From NCBI RefSeq assembly GCF_026230105.1, contig NC_079479.1:33449385-33513384 (forward strand): a stretch of 64,000 bases of DNA. Direction: 5' to 3'. The first letter of the stretch is position 1. Each line of letters begins with the position of its first letter. This DNA is from Diorhabda sublineata. Lineage: Eukaryota > Arthropoda > Insecta > Coleoptera > Chrysomelidae. A model generated the notes under the pieces. That model saw only the letters and a program-made list of their open reading frames with translations. It was not told where the DNA came from and searched no databases. Position numbers and translations under genes: made by a program. Below are positions 48,078 through 60,500 of this stretch, piece by piece.

Positions 48078-48591
48078 AACTTCACTTGTGAAATTGCGCC
48101 TCAAGCGGCTGTGGTAAGAAACTGACAAGCAGGGATGGATTCACACTTAACCGTTTCAAATGAAATTCAAAAGACCGAATTGAGATAATTAGAAATAAAT
48201 TACCATTGTGGTGAATGACGTTGGAATGACAATTCAAGGGAGAAACGATAAATAATAGTAAGAGTAAATTTAGAAGAAACAATAAGTATTCTTCACTTAA
48301 AGATAACCAACCTGGAAATAACAATTTAAATACTTGCTGCTGTAATAATAAATCTTTTACTTTACCTATTTTTATTCGAAGGATTGTTATAATACACATC
48401 CACGCAACAAAAGTAGAAAATTTTACTAGTTTAATACCTTAGTAAGAAATCAAAATGTCGTCAAAGTACAGAAGCGTTCAGTACCAAAATTCAAGTAGAA
48501 ATAGACAAAGTAAAACTAATTAAATTTAATTGTCAAACTTTTTTTTTTGGTTTTATTTATTTTTTGTACGATTTTCGTTTACAGTTTATAG
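48078..48591. other. 5' flank of the aminopeptidase gene
   Basis: Contains a 105-codon minus-strand ORF of low-complexity hydrophobic composition that I do not believe. Directly before the APN start codon, a pyrimidine-rich tract and TTTACAG|TTTATAGATGG look like a 3' splice site, so the gene probably has an upstream non-coding exon within or beyond this stretch. Confidence 0.4.
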
Positions 48592-51500
48592 ATGGATATG
48601 AAAATGTGGCGTTTAATCACGTTATTCATAATTTTCTTTACTGGAAATGACGTTTACGGTAGTATCTATGAAAACTATCGATTGCCAAATACTTCCATCC
48701 CTTCAAGATATCAAATTATGCTTTCAATACCTACCGAAGTATTAACTAGAGAAAGTAACACGTTTACTGGTGCAGTAATTATAAGGTTCCAAGTGACTAA
48801 ACCAACAGATGTTGTGCATCTTCATTCTGCTGTTAATATTTCCTCCATGTCTTTGAAATACAATGAAAATGTCACGGTAGCTATTAATAATGTTTCTACT
48901 AATTATACTACCGATATATTAACAGTAAAATTAACGGAAAACATAACGGTTGGAATAGATTATGATTTAGAGATAGAGTACTTTGGAACAGTGGAAACAG
49001 TCAATTTACATGGATTGTACGTGGGTCAATATACGGTAAACGGTACAGTAGAATACTTACTCGCTACACAATTCGAAGCGACAAATGCCAGAAGAGTATT
49101 TCCGTGTTTTGACGAACCTCAGTATAAAGCTACTTTTGCGTTGTCTATTTCGTATCCAATGGGTTTCGTAGCTTTTTCGAATACGCCAGGGTTTGTGGAT
49201 AATTTTGATGAAGAGTAAGTAAAAAAAGGTTAAATGTTAACTTTTATATTTCACCCCTGTTGCCATTGCCAACCCTAATTTATAAGTCTCAAATGAAACT
49301 TGTTATAGATCAACTCATTATTTAGATACCGATGTATCCGTTTTGGTAATTGGTCAGTATACAAAAAACTAAATAGGAATGAAGTAACTCGCTTTTTTCA
49401 ATGTATGAGTTGAAGACACCGCATAAGAAGATGGTGTAGATTTTGTAAAAAAAGCAAAAATTTAAGTATTCGGGCATGAGGCTTTCTGGAAACTGGACAT
49501 GAAATGCCACATCGAAGAAACCCGAAAGGCTTCGATCATAATCTACGATTATAATTCATCAAATACTATGTATTCGGAGCTTCTCTATAGTATGGAATAA
49601 TGGAAATCGAACAAGGATAGAATTTAATTTATTAGAGGCTTTCCAAATGTGGATATACCGCAGAATCCTTGGAGTATCCTGGACCGCTAGACTAGCAAAT
49701 GAAGAGACACAAAGACTTGATAAACAAACAACGAGAATCCGAAATACGAACTATTAATTTCTGCAACTATTAATCGAGGGCAAGATCGAAGGTTGAGGGT
49801 GATCGACAGAAGGAAAATGTCTGAAGAAGTTACTTCTTCTTCTTCCTACTTCATATTACTTGACTTAGACTCGATACTTGAGTATTTGTTTTTCCATATA
49901 GTGTCGTTCAGACATCCGGCTGCTTTTATTGTTTGCTGCCTTACCTCTAAATCAATATCACCATATCCGGAATTCCATTTCTTGCTGGATTATTTTGTCG
50001 TCTACGACCAGCTTGCATCTGAGAAATATTTTTGATATTGTCAGGCTTTTTGTTTTGGAGGCAGAAACAATCGTGTTTAGAGATTTTGGCGTGCAATTGA
50101 AGCGATATAACAGCCTTTGGAGGTCGTCTTCGTTTTTTTTTCAATCTGCGTACTTGCTTTATTATTTCATCCATAATTATGTTGAAAAGGAGTGGACTCA
50201 GTGAGTCTCTATGACTTTGATTAAGGTATGAGTTACTCATCTGTAGTACAACATCTTCTAACTGAACCCGGTCAAATACTTTTTGCAGATCTATGAAGAA
50301 GATACGTTCTAAACAATTAATAAATAAAAATGTTTTATTAAAAAATCCCTAAAGACAAATTATATAATAACGACGGGGGTATGAAGATATTAGTACTGAT
50401 AAATATATTTGCACACGTGTTAAGAAATTCTCAGTAAAATTTCAGCTACTAAAACCTTTGGTAGGGTAAAACAGGCAAATGTGCCCCACTATTCGAAAAA
50501 TCGAAATAAAAATCATGAATGATTATTAATTGCTTGCGAATCATCATTATTCTGAATACTTCCCATTGATGCATCAGAAATTCTGAAGAAATATTCAGGC
50601 ACAGCATTGGGATCACAAGGGCAAATCCCTGTCGCTTTAAATCCTGAAACGCCAATTGCTGGTATAGCAGACTTGAACCAGGCATCACCAATCATTTTTG
50701 AAATGTGGTATCGATTAAAAGGTCGGCCTTTGTTGTTGATAAACCAAGTGGAAACTTCTTTAGACAAGTAACTTTTGAATGGCTTAAAAAAACTTCTATC
50801 CAATGGTTAAAGAGCCTGAGTAGTATGACTTGGTAGACAGAGGATAATCACATCGTTTTCAGATGCCAATTGTAACATTTCATATGAATTGGAATGCGAA
50901 GAATGCCCATCTAAAATCAGAAGAACCTTGCCATCTTGCTTTCGTGGTATAAAATGCTCTTTCATCCACTTCAAAAATAGTTCAGCGTTGATGTAAGATG
51001 ATTTCTGATTCATGTATACATTTGAGCCAGGTGGTAGAACCTCACAAAATTCCGGTTTTTTGTATTTACCCTTCAGTATCAAAATAGGCGGAAGGAAAGT
51101 ACCTTCCGCATTGCAGCACGCAATCAAAGATATATTTTCACCTTTTTCGGTACTGGTTACAGTATTTACACATTTCGCACCCTTGCTAGCAATTACGCGT
51201 CCAGTTTTATTGTTAACTTGTATTCCGCTTTCGTCCATGTTGTAGATTCTTTCTGGTTTACTAATCAAATCGTTATCAGTCAATACCTTCAACAACATTT
51301 CAAAATATTTATCGACATCCTGTCTATTCATACCACTAGCTCTTGCCAATGACAGGCCTTCTGCTTTACGTTTACTCAGGTCTGGATGACGCTTCATAAA
51401 TCCTTGAAACCAATCCCAGCCTGCTGACTTCTTCTCATTATTGAATCGATGTGGCAATCGAAGATTTTCAGCAAAGTCGTAAGCTATAGACTGCAGTCTC

Positions 51501-54500
51501 GATGGCTCCAAGGGAAATCCGATGGATTCAAGCTTTTTAATGTGAGCTACAAGTTTTAGTTCGTTCTCATATCCCAATTCAGAAGGTCTTCCAATTCTCT
51601 GCTTAGACCTCCAACCCTTGAGGATGTGTCTTCGCAATGTGCGCGAAGGTATTTCATATAAACGACTCGCTTCATTTACTCCCATTTTCTTATTTATTAC
51701 ATCCTCCACCGCCTTCTGCATATTTTTTCCGTCCATTTTCTTGGATCAACAGCTTTAACCTTTCCCATTTCCTAAAAAAATATTAAAAAGTAATCAAAAT
51801 AAGAATTCAGGAATTATCTCCAAATGGGGCACATTAGCCGAAAAAAATCGGGGCGCATTAGACGATGTACAGTGTAATGTGCCCCACTTAAATAATTCTG
51901 AAATTTGTTACGAAAAACGGAACGTAATTATAGGCAAATAAAAGTTAAATGAGGTTAGTTTTCGATAAAAACTTTATAAACACGAAATAATATGGAGCAA
52001 ATACTTTTAATCAACGTGAAAATAGATATAAAACAAATTCATGTAGTCATACAAACCTTTTAATCACTTTTTCTCACTAAAACTAAATAAAAACCAGCAC
52101 AGTGTTGTTTACATCGCGGCCATACTTGGAACACTGACAAGCTAGGATCAAATAAGCGCCAAATTTAAAATGCTTCACTGAGTTTCGCGAGTGGGGCACG
52201 TTTGCCTGGTTTACCCTATGCAGAATTTACTCAGAAATAAAAATTGTATCGAACTTATAGAGGATCCTTTGCTATAATTGAAAAATTTGGGGTGCAATAG
52301 GGGGACGAAAGCTCCGCTTCTTCCATAGGCACCTCGATAGTTTTCCGGAAAATTCAGGAAGCAAAGTGCAGGGAAAGCAGACAGCTCTATCGGGATTTCT
52401 AGGATACGAATATCGAAAAGAGCATTAAAAACTCAATGATTACATTTTTTAGTAGATATTAGATTTTTTTTGGTAAACTAATGTATCCATATTCAATTTA
52501 CTTTTGATATTTTAGAAATCAAATAGCCACAAGAACCTTTTCAGAAACGTTACGCATGTCAACCTATTTGTTAGCATTTACAATAACTAAATTCACGTGC
52601 ACTTCACGTATAGTTGGTAGTACTTTTTTCGAAGTTTGTTCGAGAAACTCTACGATTAAAGATCGAGAGCTCGCATTGGAATACGGGATTAAAATCGTAG
52701 AAACTTTAGATAAATGGACCAATTACTATCATAATGTAACTAATATTAAAAAACTGGGGCAAGTTGCTTTACCAGAATTTGAAGCGGGTGCTATGGAAAA
52801 CTGGGGGATGATAACGTACAGGTAAGAATAATAATTTTGTACTGTTCAGATTTGTTGTTCAATACGCTTTTAAAGATAATGCTATATTTAGCATCAGTAC
52901 AAATTGCGTGAATTTGAACGTCCTTTATTATTAGAAATATGTCATATAAAATCATTTCGGACGATAATTATAATACCAGGAATAAAGAATTTAATGTGGT
53001 ATATAAAACATTAGCCTAGAAATTCTACGAAGATGACACAATAAATGAAACAACGACATTAGAAGACGAGGAATCCACAGCTTAATCAGGAGCGTGAAGA
53101 ACTGGGCAGAAAGAAAGTATGGTTACTTAAACTATTATCTGACAAAACATGGATAGGACAAGGACGTATACAACTTCTACTGGTGTGCAAACTTCGGAAG
53201 ATCTCGCACAACTTATCCCTAAGACAATAATCGAAAAATCATCGAATATAGGGAGATATGGGACGCCTTTATGCTTAAAGACAAGGAAGTGATCAAAGAA
53301 TGGGAAGAAGACAATTCCCAAGAGAAGATGTCGACATAAAATAAAACAAAAGTTGAATAGAACCAGAAAGAAACTTATAACAATACCGATGTAATACTAA
53401 ATCAGAGTATTGGGTGAATCCCAATAAATAAATGATAAAGAGAGAGCTCAAAGCCAACACGCTCTGACTCGAAGTTGTTGCGATTGGCTACAGCAAAAGT
53501 GCAGTCTCGCGGCGGCGCCTGTAGCCTATAAAATGAAGTTATTGTTAAACTACGTATTTTCCGGACAAGAATAGGCAGAATAGGCAAGAGAGAAGCCTAT
53601 AACAAAGCAAGGGAAAGGCAATCTCGAAGAAATAATGAATCAGGGGTACTGGGTGGATCTCAATGAATAAATGAGCTTGGGGTAGGTCTGGTGTAGATGT
53701 ATGTACACCTCTCAGTTCGTACATCAACATTTTCTCCTTCATAGTCACAAGTATATTACTAATTCTAATCTAGAGTTAATAAAAATAATCATTCTTCGTG
53801 GTTGATAAATAATATCAGATATCTGGCTGATTAATTTTCTGTTCGGTCAATATTCTCCGAAATAAAAAGTAAAATTCCTATTTTTTGACAAACATTGTAT
53901 ACGGTTCATCAAATTTGATGTATGGTCGTTTTACACCGTGAAAAATATTCCCCATAAAACGAAGATTAACACAATTTTCCTTATTTGGGCACATTTGATA
54001 ACAATGTTAGATTATCAGAAATAGATATACAGTTTATCGAAAAACTTCTCTAATTATAATTTGATTCTGACCCACTATTTTTAATATTGCAGAGAATTAA
54101 CCCTATTGTGGAACGAAAATTTGAGTGGTGATATATATAAACAACAAATTCTATCAATAATATCTCATGAATTTTCTCACATGTGGTTTGGGAATTTAGT
54201 AACAACAAAATGGTGGGATAGCGTGTTTTTAAACGAGGGTTTTGCTAGATATTTTCAATATTTCATATTACATCAGGTGAGTCTATTATTTCAACGAACA
54301 TACAATATTTTATCTAAAAAAATAAACGATACTTTGAGCTCAATAATCTTATATATTAAAAAAATTGATTATTTCCATTCCGAGTCCGTTCAGGCGTTCT
54401 ACCCAACCGATTTGCTTGATTTTTTTTTTATGAAAGGTATTGACGCACAGATCAGCCATCAACCATCGGATTCCATCTAATTTTCACCATTCTCAAGTTA

Positions 54501-57500
54501 TACTCAAATGCGATTTCCCCCTGTACATTACTTATGGGAGTTTTTCACATACACACGTTCTATCCTCAATATCTCAGGTTCTATTCAAGATAGAGACTTC
54601 GTTTCGGTTTAAGAACACTCGCTGAAACACCTTCTTTCTTTTGAGCTTTTGACCATTTAAATCGGTTGAGTTGGAGAGGAGCTAGGCGCGGACATTCAAT
54701 GTGGAGTTATGGATTTTTGTAGGTTTTTGGCAATTTTTCTACATTCAAAGATCTATATCTCAGGAGGTTCTAGTATAGCTACAGAGGTCGTTTTGGTTCA
54801 AGAACACTCGCTGAAACACCTTCTTTCTTTTGAGTTTTTGAACACTTAAATCGGTTGAGTTGGAGAGAAGCTAGGGGCGGACATTCAATGTGGAATTATG
54901 GATTTTTGTAGGTTTTTGGCAATTTTTCTACATTCAAAGATCTATATCTCAGGTTCTAATATAGCTACAAAGTTCGTTTTGGTTTAAGAACACTCGCTGA
55001 AACAGCCTCTTTCTTTTGAGCATTTGACCATTTGAATCGGTTGAGTTGGAGAGGAGCAAGGCGCGGACATTCAATGTGGAGTTATGGATTTGTAGGTTTT
55101 TGGCAATTTTTGTATATTCCAAGATCTATATCTCAGGTTCTAATATAGCTACAGAGTTCGTTTTGTTTAAGAACACTCGCTGAAACACCTTCTTTCTTTT
55201 GAGTTTTTGAACACTTAAATCGGTTAAGATGGAGAGGAGCTAGGCGCGGACATTCAATGTGGACTTATGGATTTTTGTAGGTTTTTGGCAATTTTTCTAC
55301 ATTCAAAGATCTATATCTCAGGTTCTAATATAGCTACAGAGTTTGTTTTGGTTTAAGAACACTCGCCTAAACAGCCTCTTTCTTTTGAGCTTTTGACCAT
55401 TTAAATCGGTTGAGTTGGAGAGGAGCCAGGAGCGGACATAATAAAAAAACTTAGTAAATTCGAAAATCGGCTTATTTATTGACTTTAAGGCGGAACAGAG
55501 TTTGCCGGGTCAGCTAGTTTAAAATTGATAAACCACTATGACAATTGCGTCGAATATTTTAACGTGGAATTTCAACGTTCAACATTGAATTAGAGCGTCA
55601 AATGAAGTAATGTGGTATAATAAAAATATACTCAAATTATTATTAAGCTTTTATCAGTATTTTCCGGAAAAACCTTGTACATATATAATATAGGTCTAAG
55701 TACTGGTTTAAAACTGCAAAATCTCGAATCTCGAATGCAATTAAAATCTCGAAAACACGAGCAATTTGCCTCAGAAAATAATCTGCAATACTGTTTGTAT
55801 CAAATCAGCTGTAACAACAAACCCAACAGCGTTTGATGCATAATCCCCTTTCTAGTAGAAAATACACTTGACAACGCTGTAACTTATACACAGATCAAAA
55901 TGGAGGCTCCATGGCGTCCGTTGGCATTTGGATGCGCACTCGTCTAAATCGAGCGGGAAAATTAAAACGAATTTTCGTTCATCCACTACAAAGTTAATTA
56001 AATGTGTTGAAATAAATGTTACCACGAGTATCCACTGGCATGTTAATGATTTGAATAATACAGAATATCCTTTAATAAGAATGTTTTATAGATCGATGGT
56101 ATGGGAACTTACGAAATGGATAAACAATTTATTATTGACCAACAATACAGCGCATTACTAGAAGATGGGACGTCTAATAATAATTCTTTGATCCATGAAG
56201 CATGGACACCTGAACAAATAAGCAACAAATTCGATATAATATCTTATAATAAAGGTAAGCGTTGTGTTTTAACATCTTTAGTAGTAAATTGTCCTTTATA
56301 ACCCTAGGTTTTTGCCTAGACTGCTTTTATTTATAATCTCTCTTTGATTTGAATTTCTTCAAACTTTTTTTATTAACTACAACTTCAACAAACCTTTGAG
56401 TCTTTTGCTGAAGTATTTGTTGTTATAGGCGCATGTATAATACGGATGATTGAGAATCTTGTTGGCACAAACATTTTTCAGTCGGCTCTTCGTCAGTATA
56501 TAAAAAATAAGTAAGTATTTTTATAAATACATTGTAATATCGTTCTGCTAGGTCTGGCTATTAAATAACGAGACTGCGCGCCTAGAGGGCGCCCTAGACG
56601 GGTAGGTTTGAGCATTGGGTGTCTAGATATGTCGTCGTCCATGCACGTCCCAAAACACGTTTCCGTCACTATTATAGTATTTGTGCAGTAGCGGTTTGAA
56701 ACGAACAGGAGCAACGTATTAATCTCAAATTTCTCGTTAAATTGAAAAAAAACTCCGACTGAGTGCTATAAATTGTTGCAAAACGCCTATGAGGACAATT
56801 CTCTATCTCGTGCGCGTGTTTTTGAGTGGTGTAAGCGCTTTAGTGAGACAGTTGACAGTCAAACTGTCAACCAGACTTACCATTTGTCAGTTTTGGCAAC
56901 ACTGCGAGAACGAGTTCGTTCGAACTGCCAGATTTTGCATTAGGACAATGCACCTGCCCATAACGCGCTATCTGGGAAGCAATATTTGCCCAGTATGCGC
57001 ACTCCAGTGTTCAAACACCCACCGTACTCACCACATTTGGCACCGTGCGACATTTTTTGTTTCTCAAGATAAAATCTGATTTGAAAGAGACCCAATTTAA
57101 GATGATGGAAGCGGTAAAGCCAAAAAAGGCAGAGCTCCTAAAGGCACTCAACATAGAAGACTTCCAGCACTGCTTCGATCCAAGAAAAAAACGTATGGAA
57201 AGGTGTGTGGCGAGGGGAGGGGAGTATATTGAAGGGGAGCATTCGAATGTAGAATAATTTTTATAATGAAACCCTTTTTCGTAAACAGTCTCGTTATTTA
57301 ATAGCCAGACTTCGTACAACGATTTTATTTGGTTATAACTGTATGTCAGATACGGTTATTGGCCAACTGTAGAGCTCATAAATAACACTGGTAAACACTA
57401 TTTTTGTCACACGAACTTTGTGATGATTTTTATTTGTTTTGATGTACTCCCATCGAGAAAAAAATTATTATTTTGTTTCAGTCACTTCCAGTTGTCTTGG

Positions 57501-60500
57501 GAAAGTTTTATATAATTTTCTGACCTAATTTACGTGTTTTTCTTTGGATAACTCAATTTAGACGAATGTTAATAGGGACCTACCAGAATATTTTCTCTAA
57601 GTGTTAGTAATTTTTGTACTTTTTTAAAAAATCTATGTCTTTATGTAACAAAAAAACCTGAAGTGTCAATTTTTCCATTGATATTCTATAGTTCGGTGGC
57701 TGTAGTGTAATTTTTCGTTGACTATAATGTGTGATAAAAAAAATACGCATCAAGTTTATGTTGATAACAACTGTTTACAAGAGATGGTTAACGATAAGGA
57801 ACAATTACAATGTCTTTAAACTTCAAACAGTCTCAACCTGTACATTCTGGAAATTTTACAAAATGTTGTCAGAAAATAGAGTCCTTAAAACTTGACATAT
57901 CAGCTCTCATCCCCTCTACCAAGCAGATCTAGCACTATTCGATTTCTGACTCTCCCGAATCATAAAAAAATGTACTAAATAGAGAAAGTTTTGACACCAT
58001 TTCCGATATTGAGAAGAATGCGATAGATAAAACATTGTTTTCAATAAAATCATTAACAATATCATTGATTTTTTATTAGCGAAATAATTTTAATTTCAGT
58101 GTTTTTGAATCCACAACTCCTGACGATTTGTGGGAAGCTTTTACTCAAGTTATACCGAATGGAACTCTACGAGAATCAATTCCATTTACTGAATTTATAA
58201 AAAATTGGATCGAAGAAAGCGGATATCCGATTGTCATAGTCCAAACAAACGGTAGTAATGTCATTCTTACTCAGGTAACGTTCTATTTTTTATAATTTTT
58301 TGATATATAAAACATTGTTTGTAAGTAGGTTTGTTCTCATAGAAAAAATGCAAATTGTTACCCTGTATCAATATTTATATTTCTGATAAGTTTTTAATCT
58401 AAAGCCCGTACTACACGATGCTTCCAACGTTTGCACCAGCATTCGCGTTCCAGCGTACGGCTGGACATTGGAAGGAAGACTGGATGCGGTGCTGCAACTA
58501 CAAGATGCGTCAACATTCGCCTTCCAACGTTGGCTGAACATTTGGAATACTGGAACTACACCTAAACTAGATTCCTTCAAAATAAACTGGATGTTACTAG
58601 CAACATTGTTTTTTCATACAAAACGTACAAGGAGAAGAAGTGTGTGTAGTTGTACCACAAGTTTTGGTTCGTTCATTCAGTTCAATGTTAGGTACTCTTT
58701 TGAATCGAGTCAAAAAATCGATTTTCAATGGCCAACGTTGGAAGCATTGGACGCATCGTGTAGTACCGGCTTAATTGTATGAACAAACAGGTATGAAACC
58801 TAAACTCAAGTTTTATTTCTTTTAAACGATTTGTCAAATGCAACTCCTTGTTTTGTTTCTATTTTTTTAACAGAAACTATTGATTGCTGAACAGGAATTC
58901 TTGAATGCATACATTCCTTTCAATTTATTCATTATTTTTATAAAAAAAGATTGGATTTTCGTCAATCTTTATCAGGACGTCCTTCAGACAGTACAATCCA
59001 GCATTTAAGACCCATTAGATGAAATAAATTCACCAAATTCAAAATTTTTTAAAACTGATTATGCTAAATAAATTATTCGTATTGTAAACAGTTAGAAAAT
59101 ATTGGACAAAAACTTGGTACAGTTCTAAAACCTGAACAGTGTACAGTTGACATACAAATGGTATGACTGATTGTTTAGAAACTTTTTTATAAACATGGAG
59201 AAATGGATTGTGCAAAATTCTAACTAAATTTTGTGACTATTTACAACAAAATTAACAATCCTTAATATAATAATGTTTAAATTAACATATATACTAACCA
59301 CAACCGAAGCTTGGGTCCCCAATGAATGGCCAAGGGTGGGTTAACCAGGATTGACCCAACCTTGGTCCAAGCCTGGGTTGTCAACGAATGACCAAGGCTG
59401 GAATATCCAAGCTTGGCCCCTTTGTCAACTCTGAGGTTTCCTGAATGGGATACTGAGGATACAAAAAATAATAATTCAGTAGAAGAAGTAGATATTTATA
59501 TTATCAAATTTATTCCAGAAAAGATTTTCGTATGAAAACTTTGATGATAAGCAATGGTATGTACCCATCACTTATAAATTGTCTGGAAGTCAAACGTTTG
59601 AAACAGCTTGGTTGAAACCAAACAGATCCTTGCAGTTGAGTAATGTTTTATCTGATAACGGTTGGATTGTTATAAATCATAATTCACAAGGTTAGTAATC
59701 CATTTATAAATTGATGCAATCACTGGTTAAGTAAAATGTTTTATATTCTTATTTTACATAATTGTACAAAATACTGGAAGGCGTAAATATTTATTTGACT
59801 TTACATTATCATCCGATTCTAGTTACATAATACCGTCAATCAATTTTTGAGGTTTACAATGAAATTTCGGATATTTGTAGATGGATTTTCCAGAAAAAAA
59901 ATCATTTGTGCGACTATGATCCCAAACTACTGAATTAATATTTTTTATACATCTGTAATTTGCCCTCGCACCATTTTCCTATCTTTATAGGTTGAAACTT
60001 ACTCCATTTAGTTTATTTTTATATAGAAAAATCTTCATAAACTTGAATTACACCAAACTTCGATAAACTCATTTAGATCACGCTTTAAAAATACCTAATG
60101 AAAATAAAGGATGGTTAAATAAAAACTTTAATACACACACCAAAAAAATTAGAAGACACTTGACAAATATTTGGGAAAAAATGGAAAACACTTCTTTCTT
60201 GTGGAGTATCTGTTTCGAGAACAAAAATACAAAAGCATAGTGTTTTTTCCTATATTCAAAAATAGTAACTTAATGAAGATTAAACAAGAAAACTAGGTGG
60301 ACAAGGAAACCCCGTTGATCTGCGAAGTGACTTTACCCACAAGGTTTTTTAATTTTAATTAAACGAATTAAACAAAAACATCAACTTGTAGTAAATCTTC
60401 ATTACATACCTAAATAAACTAAAGTTCACCACTACTTTAAATCACTTGTTGTTTATTTGGTAGAGAAAACAGCTGTTTGGAATGATATACCGCCAAAAAC

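Noticed and set aside
48082..48399. 105-codon minus-strand ORF upstream of APN
   Set aside because: Low-complexity Leu-rich text without a start context, motif or splice evidence; likely chance.
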